From the NCBI GenBank assembly GCA_018139225.1, contig JAGSNX010000001.1:1-64000 (forward strand): a DNA stretch of 64,000 bases, given 5' to 3'. The notes beneath the pieces are model-generated. The model was not told where the DNA came from. It did not search any database and was given only the letters and a program-made list of their open reading frames with translations. Position 1 is the stretch's first letter, and each line of letters begins with the position of its first letter. Shown one piece after another: positions 24,366 through 33,576 of this stretch. Both the position numbers and the translations under genes were made by a program. This stretch comes from Microvirga sp. SRT01. GTDB taxonomy: Bacteria > Pseudomonadota > Alphaproteobacteria > Sphingomonadales > Sphingomonadaceae.

Positions 24366-25409
24366 ATGGAGCGAACCAGTCAGGTTATCGGCCAATCGGG
24401 GGCCTTTCTCGACGCGCTCGAACGCGCCAGCCGCGCCGCCGCGCTCGACCGTCCGGTGCTCGTCATCGGCGAGCGCGGGACGGGCAAGGAACTCGTGGCG
24501 GAGCGTCTTCACCGACTCAGCCCGCGCTGGGATCAGCCGCTCGTCGTGATGAATTGCGCTGCCCTCCCGGAGACGCTGATCGAAGCCGAGTTGTTCGGTC
24601 ATGAGGCAGGCGCCTTCACCGGGGCGACCAAGGCGCGGACGGGCCGGTTCGAGGAAGCGGACGGCGGCACGCTGTTCCTCGACGAACTCGGCACGCTGTC
24701 GATGGGCGCGCAGGAACGCCTGCTGCGCGCGGTCGAATATGGCGAGATCACGCGGATCGGGTCCTCGCGTCCATTGCGGGTCGATGTACGCATCGTCGCG
24801 GCGACCAACGAGCATCTGCCCGACAAGGTCGACGCTCATGAATTCCGCGCCGATCTGCTCGACCGGCTGTCGTTCGAGGTCGTGACGCTCCCGCCGCTGC
24901 GCAGTCGGCAGAGCGACATCATGGTCCTTGCCGACCATTTCGCGCGCCGCATGGCCGCCGAACTCGGCTGGGACCGCTGGGTCGGGTTTGGCCCTGCCGC
25001 GACGGAGCAGCTCACCAAGTATCGCTGGCCCGGCAACGTCCGTGAATTGCGCAACGTCGTCGAGCGCGCCGTCTATCGCTGGGATGCGGATGGCCCGGTC
25101 GATCACATCGACATCGATCCCTTCGCCTCGCCCTATCGCCCGCAAGGCCGGGGCGGCGCGACCGTGGCGCCGCCCGCGAAATCGACCGCCCCGGCCGCCG
25201 CCGAGGGTCAGGACGAGGAAGTCGTGGCTTGCAATGTTGGACCATCCGACTTCAAGAGCAGGGTGGCCTTGTTCGAACGCGACCTGCTCAGCCGCGCGCT
25301 GGCGGAGAACCGCTTCAACCAGCGTCAGACTGCGGAGGCCTTGGGCCTCTCCTACGACCAGTTGCGCCACGCCTTGCGGCGGCACGACCTGATCGGTGCG
25401 ACCGGGTAG
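24366..25409 (+). CDS. pspF: Sigma-54 dependent activator PspF
   Basis: This 347-residue AAA+ enhancer-binding protein lacks any N-terminal sensory domain, as in PspF. Walker A reads VIGERGTGKELVAERLH, the sigma-54 contact loop GAFTGA is at residues 82-87, and Walker B is GGTLFLDELG. A C-terminal Fis-type helix-turn-helix is in NQRQTAEALGLSYDQLRHAL. A Pro/Ala linker of about 30 residues precedes it. PspA binding normally restrains it. It is divergent from the psp operon with a 172-bp shared promoter region. ATG at 24366 gives the standard N-terminus. Confidence 0.95.
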   Translation: MERTSQVIGQSGAFLDALERASRAAALDRPVLVIGERGTGKELVAERLHRLSPRWDQPLVVMNCAALPETLIEAELFGHEAGAFTGATKARTGRFEEADGGTLFLDELGTLSMGAQERLLRAVEYGEITRIGSSRPLRVDVRIVAATNEHLPDKVDAHEFRADLLDRLSFEVVTLPPLRSRQSDIMVLADHFARRMAAELGWDRWVGFGPAATEQLTKYRWPGNVRELRNVVERAVYRWDADGPVDHIDIDPFASPYRPQGRGGATVAPPAKSTAPAAAEGQDEEVVACNVGPSDFKSRVALFERDLLSRALAENRFNQRQTAEALGLSYDQLRHALRRHDLIGATG

Positions 25410-25495
25410 CGAACTTGTGGAGCGGACACGCGTTATGGGCCTAACCTTAGCCTAACCTTCCGCAGCTTTTCCCAATGTTTTCAATGGAGACGTAC

Positions 25496-26104
25496 ATGGC
25501 CTTCGAATTGCCCCCGCTGCCTTACGACTATGACGCGCTGGAGCCGACCATCTCCAAGGAGACGATGACGGTCCACCACGACAAGCACCACAAGGCCTAC
25601 ACCGACAAGCTCAATGAGGGCGTCGAGAAGGACGCGTCGCTCGCCGGCAAGTCGATCGAGGACATCCTCGCCACCGTGTCGAGCCAGCCACCGCTGATCC
25701 GCAACAATGGCGGCGGCTATTGGAACCACGACTTCTTCTGGAAGACGATGAAGAAGGGCGGCGGCACGCCGTCCGGCAAGCTCGCCGAGGCGATCGATCG
25801 CGATTTCGGTGGCGTCGACAAGCTGAAGGAAGAGTTCAACACCAAGGGCGTGGGCCAGTTCGGCTCGGGCTGGGCATGGCTGATCGCCGACGACAGCGGC
25901 AAGCTGAAGATTACCTCCACCCCCAATCAGGACAATCCCCTGATGGACGTGGTGCAGGACCGCGGCACGCCCCTGCTCGGCAACGACGTGTGGGAGCACG
26001 CCTACTATCTGACCTACAAGAATGATCGCGCCGCCTATCTGAAGGCGTGGTGGGACGTGGTCGACTGGGACACCGTCGGCCAGCGCTACGACGCAGTGGC
26101 GTGA
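25496..26104 (+). CDS. sodB: Superoxide dismutase, Fe/Mn family
   Basis: This 202-residue enzyme converts superoxide to oxygen and peroxide. The N-terminal metal histidine region reads TVHHDKHHKAYTDKLNEG. The second ligands are in NHDFFW and the C-terminal DVWEHAYYLTYKNDR. The segment GVGQFGSGWAWLI carries the glutamine typical of iron enzymes, so Fe is favoured over Mn. The start MAFELPPLPYDYDALEP is standard, with a GGAG site eight bases upstream; an in-frame start at 25475 is less likely. Two strong hairpins follow the stop. Confidence 0.96.
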   Translation: MAFELPPLPYDYDALEPTISKETMTVHHDKHHKAYTDKLNEGVEKDASLAGKSIEDILATVSSQPPLIRNNGGGYWNHDFFWKTMKKGGGTPSGKLAEAIDRDFGGVDKLKEEFNTKGVGQFGSGWAWLIADDSGKLKITSTPNQDNPLMDVVQDRGTPLLGNDVWEHAYYLTYKNDRAAYLKAWWDVVDWDTVGQRYDAVA

Positions 26105-26111
26105 CCCTGCT

Positions 26112-26132
26112 CCCCTCCCGCATCGGGAGGGG
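26112..26132. terminator. Hairpin downstream of sodB
   Basis: A perfect 9-bp stem CCCCTCCCG/CGGGAGGGG with a three-base loop begins eight bases after the sodB stop. It is followed by a second, longer hairpin. Confidence 0.6.
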
Positions 26133-26146
26133 ACCGGACCCGAAAA

Positions 26147-26181
26147 GAAGCGGCCACGGGCGAGATGCTCGTGGCCGCTTC
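26147..26181. terminator. 12-bp stem terminator between convergent genes
   Basis: A perfect 12-bp stem GAAGCGGCCACG/CGTGGCCGCTTC closes an 11-base loop. It is preceded by AAAA and followed by TTCGTGG. It lies between sodB and the convergent methyltransferase gene and probably serves both. Confidence 0.8.
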
Positions 26182-26212
26182 TTCGTGGGGCGACGATCGG
26201 TGGTTGTTGGAC

Positions 26213-27637
26213 CTAGCGCTGGATCAGGTGATTGCGGATCAGCGTCTTCAGCGCCTCCTCCGCACCGATGGTGTCGGCGTGCGAGGTTTGCAGCCATTCG
26301 CGCTCCAGCGTCGGCAGGTCCCGCGTGCCGTCCAACAGCATCAGGAACGCGCGCGCCGCCACGTCGTCCAACTTCAACATGCTGTGATCCAGCGTGACGA
26401 CCACCTCCTGGCTACCCCTCACCATCGCCCGTGCCAGCGGACTGGCGCATGGCTCTGCCGACGCCGTCGCCGCAGCAGCCGGTGCGCTATGCGTCATGAT
26501 GGCACCGGCCTTGTAGAGTTCGACCAGCGCCAGCAGCCGTTCGTCATCGTCGGCGGCGATATGGTCGGCGATACGAACGTAAGCAGGCAATCCCGCCGCT
26601 GCCGCCGCGATCACCGCGGAGACCTGATCGTCGCCCACGGTGAACCCACCCTTCGGCATCTCGAAGCGACCCTGTCCGATGGGTATCGCTTCGGTGCTCA
26701 CCCACAGGCCATGCACCGCCGCGCTGTCCAGCCGACGTGCCGGACCCGCCTCCGTTCGCACGAACATCGACTGCGCGAAGAACCGCTGAAGCTCATAGTC
26801 CAGCGCCTGCGCCCGCCGGACGATCGCCGACTCGTCGGTCGCCGTCTCGTCCTCGTCGTCCAGCAGCATCCCGCTACCCAGCATCGCCGGCTGAGTTTCG
26901 TTGAGATAGGATAGCCCATGCGCGTTGGCGACCGCGACGACATCCTTCAGCGCCTGCGGCTCGAACACCTCGCCGAGTTCATCGTGATGCAGCACCTCGG
27001 GTTGCTTGCGCAGGATGGCCCGCGCTTCCTCGCGCAAAGACCCGATGCCGGGAAGGTCCGGGTCGCGCGGTTGTCCGAACCGCGAAAGGTAGGAGCGGGC
27101 GCTGGACAGCCGCTTCTGTAGGTCGTCGATCCCCTCCACATGGTGCAGCACCATGTCGCGCAACGCCAGCCGCAGATATCCTCCCGGAAGCGCGTTGTAA
27201 CTGATGTAAGCGACACCGTTCGGGCTGAGCGTCCGGCCGATCAGCTTCATGATCGCGGTCCGCACCACGGCTGGAACCCAGGCATACACACCGTGCGCGA
27301 TGATATAGTCGAACGTCTGGTCCAACGTCTCCGCCTCGGCGACGATATCGCCGACGCGAACCTCGACGTTCGGCAGTGCCAGCCGCTTCGCCAGCAACTG
27401 CCCCCGTTCGACGGGCGCCGCCGCCAGGTCGATGCTGACGAACTGCGCCTCCGGATACGCCACGGCCAGCGCGATCAGGTTCAACGCGTCGCCTCCGCCC
27501 AATTCGAGAACCCGCGCCGTTGCGATCGGCGGCGGGCTCATTCCATGCAGGGTCGCCGTCGTCGCCATCCTGTCCGGATGCGTCGATGCGATGATCGTCG
27601 TCGGATAACCGATGACGTCGTAGGCGTTGGTGCTCAC
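26213..27637 (-). CDS. SAM-dependent methyltransferase with PKMT-type regulatory domain
   Basis: This is a 474-residue protein. The class I methyltransferase fold has motif I in VLELGGGDALNLIALA, an acidic residue at the next strand end (FVSIDLA), and motif with VRVGDIVAEA. From about residue 215 it continues into the helical methyltransferase-regulatory domain, then a C-terminal domain rich in charged helices. Proteins of this layout include protein lysine methyltransferases acting on outer-membrane proteins in other bacteria. The neighbouring upstream gene encodes an OmpA protein on the same strand, but a hairpin separates the two. The substrate is unknown. Confidence 0.8.
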   Translation of the reverse strand: MSTNAYDVIGYPTTIIASTHPDRMATTATLHGMSPPPIATARVLELGGGDALNLIALAVAYPEAQFVSIDLAAAPVERGQLLAKRLALPNVEVRVGDIVAEAETLDQTFDYIIAHGVYAWVPAVVRTAIMKLIGRTLSPNGVAYISYNALPGGYLRLALRDMVLHHVEGIDDLQKRLSSARSYLSRFGQPRDPDLPGIGSLREEARAILRKQPEVLHHDELGEVFEPQALKDVVAVANAHGLSYLNETQPAMLGSGMLLDDEDETATDESAIVRRAQALDYELQRFFAQSMFVRTEAGPARRLDSAAVHGLWVSTEAIPIGQGRFEMPKGGFTVGDDQVSAVIAAAAAGLPAYVRIADHIAADDDERLLALVELYKAGAIMTHSAPAAAATASAEPCASPLARAMVRGSQEVVVTLDHSMLKLDDVAARAFLMLLDGTRDLPTLEREWLQTSHADTIGAEEALKTLIRNHLIQR

Positions 27638-27665
27638 GTCGGGCCTTCACCAGAGATCGGAACGA

Positions 27666-27688
27666 CGCCGTCGGCAACACCGACGGCG
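27666..27688 (-). terminator. Hairpin downstream of the OmpA-family gene
   Basis: A perfect 9-bp stem CGCCGTCGG/CCGACGGCG closes a five-base loop. It starts about 20 bases after the OmpA stop on the minus strand and before the methyltransferase start. A T run is lacking, so strength is uncertain. Confidence 0.65.
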
Positions 27689-27707
27689 CGCTTGCATCGT
27701 TGGACTG

Positions 27708-28340
27708 TCAGCCTTCGCGGACAAATTCGACCCGGCGGTTGCCGGCGGCGCGGGGCGTCAGGCCCGGCTTGGGCTTGTCGAAGCCGAAGCCGCGCGCGTC
27801 CAGCCGCTGCGCCTCGACACCCTGAGTGACGAGATAGTCGACGACCGACTGGGCACGCCGCTGAGACAAATCGCGGTTGAACTCGCGGTTGCCGACGGCG
27901 TCCGTGTGACCCTCGATCGCGAAGCGCATCGGCGCGAGCTGCGGCGACTTCATCGCGGCGGCGAAGGCGCGTGCCTCCGCCTTGGCCTGCGGGGTCATGT
28001 CGGCCGAGCCCATGTTGAAGGTGACCAGCATGTCCAGCCCCGATCCCGAGCGGCGCGCCGGCTGGCGCGTCGCGACCGGCCGGCGGCGTACCGGCGCCTC
28101 CGCGCGCACGGTGGCAGCCACAGGTGCGGCCGCCGGGCGAGCACCCGAAGGACGGGCGAGGCTGAACGCCTTCTCGTCACCCACCTTGATCTTGCCGTTC
28201 ACGGGCGGCGGCGGCGCGTCGCAGGTATTTGTGACAGCGCAGATAATTTCGTCGGGCGTGTTCTTGGCCTGCTGAGCATCGGCACCTGCGGCGAACAAGG
28301 TTGCCGCGGTCATCGTCACGATCATCGTCGAAGCGCGCAT
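27708..28340 (-). CDS. OmpA family peptidoglycan-binding protein
   Basis: This is a 210-residue exported protein with signal peptide MRASTMIVTMTAATLFAAGA. A Pro/Ala/Arg-rich linker (about residues 60-100) precedes the OmpA C-terminal domain. The peptidoglycan-contact residues are in EGHTDAVGNREFN and LSQRRAQSVVDYL, ending in AGNRRVEFV. It lacks the OmpA beta barrel, so it is probably a periplasmic peptidoglycan anchor. A cysteine pair (IICAVTNTCDAP) near residue 35 may form a disulfide. The divergent FHA gene is 217 bases away; a functional link to that cluster is possible but not shown. Confidence 0.88.
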   Translation of the reverse strand: MRASTMIVTMTAATLFAAGADAQQAKNTPDEIICAVTNTCDAPPPPVNGKIKVGDEKAFSLARPSGARPAAAPVAATVRAEAPVRRRPVATRQPARRSGSGLDMLVTFNMGSADMTPQAKAEARAFAAAMKSPQLAPMRFAIEGHTDAVGNREFNRDLSQRRAQSVVDYLVTQGVEAQRLDARGFGFDKPKPGLTPRAAGNRRVEFVREG

Positions 28341-28557
28341 GATGAAATCCCCCTAAGAATACAATGAAGTCTTGTCGTCCGACCGAGTCGGGTTGCGCCG
28401 AATATTAGCCGAGTGCTTGGTCGCGTACAATCGCGCCGACGAGCGTCGACAACAGGGCATCGCCGCCGCCGTTATTGCCTAACGGCACGCGACGGCTACA
28501 CACGACGCAGTGCGGACACGCGGATTCGCCCGTCAGTTCGCCGATCCGAAGAGTGCC

Positions 28558-29472
28558 ATGCCGCTGATCCTGACGCTTTGCCCCACCACGACCGGCCTCG
28601 TCCTGCCGCCCTGTCGCATCGGCACCGTCGACATCGTCATCGGCAGCGGTGTGGACGTCGATGTGCGCTTGCCGGATTCGCAGGGTAAGATCGCGCCGCG
28701 CCAGTGCCAGATCGGCTGCCGCGAGGGCGTATACCTCATCGTCGATCTCGGCGGCTTCGGCACACGGCTTAACGACCGGCCGCTGGATCGCCCCCAGAGG
28801 CTTTCGCCCGGCGACCGCATCGGTGTCGGCCCCTACGAACTGGCGGTCGCACCGGCGGATGCAGCGCCGAGCGGGGGGCAGGCGGGCGGCCCCGCTGACG
28901 CCCTGCTCGCGGCGGCGGGGCTCGCGCGCGGCAAGGTGGCGGGCGACGATACCGCGATCGTCCGGACGGCCGGCGTACTGCTGCGTACGCTGGTCGACGG
29001 GATGGTCTCGCTGCTCGCCGCCCGCGCGCGCGCGAAGGCGGAGATGGGGGCGGAGGCGACGGCGCTGGCGATCGGGGCGGGCAATCCGATGAAGCTGGCC
29101 CGCGACGGCGAGCAGGCGCTGGCGCTGCTGCTCGCCCCCGCCACCCGGGGCGTGATGCCGGCACAGGCGGCGGTCGCCGACGCGTTCGGCGATCTGGAGG
29201 CGCATCAGGCGGCGACCCTGCGCGCGATGCAGGGAGCGATGGCCGCGACGCTCGACCGCTTCTCACCGACCGCGATCCGCGCCCGCGCCGACCGCCACGG
29301 CCTGTTGTCGCGCGTCCTGCCCGGATCACGCGACGCCGCCCTGTGGCAGGCCTATGAACGCGAGTTCGACGGCGTCGCCAAAACGTCGGGCGAGGATTTC
29401 GTCGATACCTTCGCCCGCGAATTCCGCGACGCCTATCAGCGGATCAGTTCGGCAGCTCGTCCACCATCTTGA
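28558..29472 (+). CDS. Type VI secretion-type FHA domain protein (TagH-like)
   Basis: This 304-residue protein has an N-terminal FHA-like domain (residues about 1-95). The usual GRx..SRxH signature reads GKIAPRQCQI, so the conserved Ser and His are replaced by Pro and Cys. The C-terminal domain is the T6SS FHA-associated domain, with DAFGDLEAHQAATLRAMQGA and TLDRFSP. In characterised systems TagH, the kinase PpkA and the phosphatase PppA control T6SS firing. The kinase and phosphatase homologs follow on the opposite strand, overlapping this gene's 3' end by 29 bases. No T6SS structural gene is in the window. Confidence 0.82.
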   Translation: MPLILTLCPTTTGLVLPPCRIGTVDIVIGSGVDVDVRLPDSQGKIAPRQCQIGCREGVYLIVDLGGFGTRLNDRPLDRPQRLSPGDRIGVGPYELAVAPADAAPSGGQAGGPADALLAAAGLARGKVAGDDTAIVRTAGVLLRTLVDGMVSLLAARARAKAEMGAEATALAIGAGNPMKLARDGEQALALLLAPATRGVMPAQAAVADAFGDLEAHQAATLRAMQGAMAATLDRFSPTAIRARADRHGLLSRVLPGSRDAALWQAYEREFDGVAKTSGEDFVDTFAREFRDAYQRISSAARPPS

Positions 29473-31363
29473 ACCACACCATTTCCGCGCGCCAGCCGCC
29501 CTTGGCCGCGGCATCGGCGAAGCGCTTCCGCCATTCCGGGCTGCGCGCGCCGGCTCCCGTCGCGACGAGATCGTCGGAAAAGCCGCCCGTCCCGGTCAGC
29601 AACAGAATGCCCGACCAGCCGGCGGCATCGGCATCGGCCTGGATGCGGTACTTGCCCCCACCCAGGTCGGCGACCGGAAAGCCCGGCTTTTCCATCGCCT
29701 TGAACATCGCCGCATTCTCGATCAGCGGCGAGATGATGCCCTTGGGATCGAGGCCGTAGAGCGCAAAGTCCTTCACGTCCGTGCCCAGCGTCAGGTTCAG
29801 CACGGTGCGTGCCGCGATCTTGCCCGCATATTCGCCGTCGCTGAGCTTGCTCATCTCGAAATGCCGTTGCGGCACGGCGAGGTGCGTCGTCGTATCGCTG
29901 CTGCGGATCGCGCGGAACGCATCGAGCGAGCTGCACGCTTCCGCCGCGATCGGTGCGACTTCCGCGAAGTCGACGCTGGCGACGCTCGCGCCGGTCTTCT
30001 GCACGGCTTGCGACACGGCCGCTTCCGCCTGGATCGGCTGCCCCGCGACACCCGCCAGCGCCAGCGTTACGCCATCGGCGGTCGTCAACGCCTGGGTCAC
30101 GTCGAGCCAGCTACAGCCCACCGTCGGCAGCACCGTCGTCACCGCGGCGCGCGCAGTGGCAGCCGCCGAGACGGATGGAGCGACCGCAGCGGGCTTCGTC
30201 GCCTCGGGCGCAGCCCCGCCGCCGCCACCGCCGAACGCGATGAACCCCACCGTACCGAGCAACGCCGCCGCCGCGACACCGCCGCCGACATAGTATTTGA
30301 GCGCGCCGTTCGGCTTCGTCGCCACAAGCGGGGTAGGCGGAGGCTTGACCGGCTCGCGCGGCAGGACTGGCGCTGCCGCACCGCCGCCCAACAGGTCGAG
30401 CACCGCATCCATCGACCGCAAGCGCTCCGCCGGGTTCGCCGCCAGCATCGCCGCCAGCACGCCGCGCAACGGCTCGTCCATCTCGGACAGGTCGATGCCC
30501 TTGCGCCGCTTGTCGATCGCATCGACGAAGCTGCCGCCGAGATCGACGTTGCGTCCCCGCGCGACCGCGAGGATCACGAGCGCGAGACTGTACACGTCCG
30601 ACCACGGTCCGACCTCGCGATCGAAATCGCCGAGCTGTTCGGGCGCGACATAGGACAATTTCCCGGCGAAGCCGTCGCCGATGATCGTCTTCGATCCGGG
30701 ATCGAGATCCTTGGCGATGCCGAAGTCGATGATCCGCGCGCGATCGAGGCGGCCGTCCTCCAGCAGCACGTTGTCGGGCGAAATGTCGCGGTGGATCGCC
30801 CCCAACATATGCGCCGCCCGCAACCCCTCCGCCAGACAGCGGAGCATGCCGATCAGCGTGGGCAGGTCGGCCTTTTCACGCCCCAATACGTCCGACAGGT
30901 TGGCGCCATCGACGAACTCGGTAACGATGTACAGCACGCCGAGCTGTGGCTCCTGCGCCAGCACGCGGTACTGCACCAGCGCCGGGTGCGACAGTCGCGT
31001 CAGCGTCTTCGCCTCCTTGCGGAACATCGCCTGGATGTTCGGATCGGCGGCGAGCGCAGGCAACATCACCTTGATCGCGACGCGTTCGTCGCTCGTGATG
31101 TTTACGCCCTCGAACACCTCGCCCATGCCGCCGCGCGCGATGAAGCGCTTGACCTCGAAGATGTGGTTCAGGACATCGCCGACCTGAATGCGATCACCGT
31201 CGAGGCGCGGCGCCATCGGGGCGAACGACGTGCCGAGCGACGTCACGCCGGGTGGCGGTGCGGCTGGCGGAGCAGGGATCGGGGGCGCGATCGGTGGGGT
31301 CCCGCCACCGGACGGCATGAACACGGTGCGGTCGTCGTCCGGCGGGCCGTTGTCGTCGGTCAT
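29444..31363 (-). CDS. Transmembrane Ser/Thr protein kinase (PpkA-like)
   Basis: This 639-residue kinase begins with a Pro-rich tail (residues 20-50). The kinase domain spans about 69-325: glycine loop ARGGMGEVFEG, Lys98 in VAIKVM, HRD at 191-193 and DFG at 213-215. The catalytic loop reads HRDISPDN, so the common Lys of HRDLKxxN is Ser. A single membrane segment lies at about 357-378, followed by a 260-residue region with few motifs, probably periplasmic. The start overlaps the phosphatase stop (ATGA), so the pair is co-translated. Substrates may include the FHA protein encoded next door. Confidence 0.88.
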   Translation of the reverse strand: MTDDNGPPDDDRTVFMPSGGGTPPIAPPIPAPPAAPPPGVTSLGTSFAPMAPRLDGDRIQVGDVLNHIFEVKRFIARGGMGEVFEGVNITSDERVAIKVMLPALAADPNIQAMFRKEAKTLTRLSHPALVQYRVLAQEPQLGVLYIVTEFVDGANLSDVLGREKADLPTLIGMLRCLAEGLRAAHMLGAIHRDISPDNVLLEDGRLDRARIIDFGIAKDLDPGSKTIIGDGFAGKLSYVAPEQLGDFDREVGPWSDVYSLALVILAVARGRNVDLGGSFVDAIDKRRKGIDLSEMDEPLRGVLAAMLAANPAERLRSMDAVLDLLGGGAAAPVLPREPVKPPPTPLVATKPNGALKYYVGGGVAAAALLGTVGFIAFGGGGGGAAPEATKPAAVAPSVSAAATARAAVTTVLPTVGCSWLDVTQALTTADGVTLALAGVAGQPIQAEAAVSQAVQKTGASVASVDFAEVAPIAAEACSSLDAFRAIRSSDTTTHLAVPQRHFEMSKLSDGEYAGKIAARTVLNLTLGTDVKDFALYGLDPKGIISPLIENAAMFKAMEKPGFPVADLGGGKYRIQADADAAGWSGILLLTGTGGFSDDLVATGAGARSPEWRKRFADAAAKGGWRAEMVWFKMVDELPN

Positions 31364-32115
31364 ATTACGGCATCCGCAGGCTGGAAGATGAGCGCCGTCG
31401 TCTCGTCGAGGGCGACCGTCACGATCGTGACGTTGTCCGGTGCGCCGCGCGCCAGACAATGACGGATCAGCGTCGCCGGTACGTCCGGCTGCGCGCGATC
31501 CAGCACCGCGGCGATCTCGTCGTCGGTCAGCACGCCGTGCAGCCCGTCGCTGCACAGCAGGAACACGTCGCCGTCCGCCGCCGTGTCGATCACGCTGGCG
31601 ACCTCGACCGAGGGTTCGACGCCGACGGCGCGCGACAGCACGTGCCCCATCGGGTGCCCCGCCGCCGCTTCGGGTGCGATCAGGCCGCGGTCGATCATCT
31701 CCTGCACTTGGCTATGGTCGCGCGTCAGCCGGTGCAGGCGACCCGCGCGCAGCAGATACGCGCGGCTGTCGCCTGCCCACAGCACGCCGAATCGCCGTCC
31801 GACGATAGCCAGCGCTACGATGGTGGAACCCATCCGCGCGCCCGCAGCGAGCGATTCCGAGTGGATTGCGCCATTCGCTGCCAAAATCGCGCGGGTCGCA
31901 TCGTCCAGCAGCGTTTCCAGATCGCCGCGCCGGCCGACCCCCGCCAGCGCTCCGGCGATGGTCCGCGACGCGCGGTCGCCGGCCGACAGCCCGCCCATAC
32001 CGTCCGCGACCGCCCACAGGCCGACCTGACCATCGGCATGCCAGCTGTCTTCGTTCAGCCGGCGAACCGCGCCGACATCGCTGCCGGCCCGCCACTCGGT
32101 TCGCAACGCAGTCAT
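31360..32115 (-). CDS. PP2C-type Ser/Thr phosphatase (PppA-like)
   Basis: This 251-residue phosphatase has all metal-ligand motifs: the first aspartate in RRLNEDSWHA, VADGMGGLSAGD, the WAGDSRAYLLR segment, LLCSDGLHGVL and APDNVTIV. It should reverse phosphorylation by the adjacent kinase. There is no membrane segment or regulatory domain. ATG at 32115 is preferred; an in-frame extension to 32181 adds basic residues not typical of the family. The gene is divergent from the M23 peptidase gene with 120 bases between. Confidence 0.93.
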   Translation of the reverse strand: MTALRTEWRAGSDVGAVRRLNEDSWHADGQVGLWAVADGMGGLSAGDRASRTIAGALAGVGRRGDLETLLDDATRAILAANGAIHSESLAAGARMGSTIVALAIVGRRFGVLWAGDSRAYLLRAGRLHRLTRDHSQVQEMIDRGLIAPEAAAGHPMGHVLSRAVGVEPSVEVASVIDTAADGDVFLLCSDGLHGVLTDDEIAAVLDRAQPDVPATLIRHCLARGAPDNVTIVTVALDETTALIFQPADAVI

Positions 32116-32235
32116 CGCGCGGCCATGCCTGATCCCCCAAATCCCCGCATGAGCGGTAGCCCGCGTCAGACGGCGGTGCAATCCGCTCGATACCGCCGCC
32201 CGACCGCGCTATTGGGTTACCGGGGGGACTATTCG

Positions 32236-33576
32236 ATGGCAGATGACGGCGGCACGCAATCGTTCGATCCGCGCAGCTGGGTGAAGCCCGCGGCGCCGCC
32301 GCCGATCACGCCGCCTCCTTCGCCGCCACCACTGCCACCGGGACGGCGGACGCCCATGCTGGCGCTCGGCGGTGCCGCCGCGTTGATCGCGGTTGGCGGC
32401 GGAGCGGCGTGGCTGTCGCGCGGGAAGCCCGTGGTCGAGGCGGCGGCTCCCGCCGTCGTCGCCGCCGCCAAGTCGGGGCCGGCGCAACCGGGTACGATGC
32501 GCCGCACGCTCGTACTGTCGGGCCCGCAGGACTTGAAACCTGCGCTGATCGCGAGCGGCATCCCCGCCGCCAGCGCCGACGCGGCAGTGGCGGCGACGGC
32601 GGGCGCGCTGAAGCCGGGCGAGATTCGCGCGGTCATCACGCTGACGCCGGGCGCGGACGGCCCGACGCTGACCAAGCTGGAGGCATCGAACCCCGACAGT
32701 TCCGGCATCGTCGTCAGCGCGGACGGGCAGGGGGGCTTCACCGCCTCGCGCATCGCGGCGAACCTGACCAGCCGCGTGATCGTGAAGCGCGGGACGATGG
32801 ACGCCGACAGCTTCTATTCGTCGGCGGTCGCGGCGGGGATCACCGACAGCCTGATCCCCGATTTTGCGCAGGCGCTGGCGTTCGACTTCGACTTCCAGCG
32901 CGAGGTTCACAAGGGCGACGTGTTCGAGGCCGCGTTCGAGCAGGAGACGGACCCCAACGGCAACCCCGTCGGGCCGCCGAAACTGCTCTACGCCGCGCTG
33001 ACGACCGCGGACAAATCGGCCGCCGTCTATCGCTTCGCGCCGTCGGGCGAGGCGGCGGGCTGGTTCGACGCCAGCGGACGCAGCATCGTCCGCGCGCTGC
33101 TGCGGACCCCGGTGGAGGCGGCTCGGGTGTCGTCCAGCTTCGGCTTCCGCATCCACCCTATCCTGGGCTTCGCCAAGCTGCACAAGGGCACCGACTTCGC
33201 CGCGCCCACGGGTACGCCGATCTTCGCCAGCGGCGACGGTCAGGTGGAGTTCGCCGGGCCGAAGGGGCCGAACGGCAATTTCGTCAAGCTGCGCCACGAC
33301 AATGGCTGGGAGACGCTCTACCTTCACATGAACCGTTTCGGCGACGGCATCGCCACCGGCGTCCGCGTCGCGCAGGGCCAGCGGATCGGCGAGGTCGGCA
33401 CGACCGGTCGCTCGACCGGCCCGCACCTTCACTACGAATTGCACATCGACGGCCAGCCGGTCGACCCGATGAGCGTCAAGACGGAAAGCGGGAAAACGCT
33501 GGCGGGATCGGCGTTGCAGGCGTTCACGAAGGAACGCGACCGCATCGACGTCAGCCGGACGCGGGAGGCGAGCTGA
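32236..33576 (+). CDS. Membrane-anchored M23 family metallopeptidase
   Basis: This is a 446-residue protein with a cytoplasmic Pro-rich tail, one membrane segment (about residues 40-61, MLALGGAAALIAVGGGAAWL) and a periplasmic region. The LytM/M23 domain carries His316 and Asp320 in HKGTDF and His397/His399 in HLHYEL, the zinc ligands, so it is predicted active. The middle part resembles the MepM/YebA type linker with FDFDFQREVHKGDVFEAAF. It probably cleaves peptidoglycan cross-links. It overlaps the 3' end of the convergent CPBP protease gene by 26 bases. Confidence 0.9.
   Translation: MADDGGTQSFDPRSWVKPAAPPPITPPPSPPPLPPGRRTPMLALGGAAALIAVGGGAAWLSRGKPVVEAAAPAVVAAAKSGPAQPGTMRRTLVLSGPQDLKPALIASGIPAASADAAVAATAGALKPGEIRAVITLTPGADGPTLTKLEASNPDSSGIVVSADGQGGFTASRIAANLTSRVIVKRGTMDADSFYSSAVAAGITDSLIPDFAQALAFDFDFQREVHKGDVFEAAFEQETDPNGNPVGPPKLLYAALTTADKSAAVYRFAPSGEAAGWFDASGRSIVRALLRTPVEAARVSSSFGFRIHPILGFAKLHKGTDFAAPTGTPIFASGDGQVEFAGPKGPNGNFVKLRHDNGWETLYLHMNRFGDGIATGVRVAQGQRIGEVGTTGRSTGPHLHYELHIDGQPVDPMSVKTESGKTLAGSALQAFTKERDRIDVSRTREAS

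Noticed and set aside
29354..31462. A 702-codon plus-strand frame opposite the kinase gene
   Set aside because: It is Arg/His-rich shadow translation; the minus strand encodes a clear kinase with HRD and DFG motifs.
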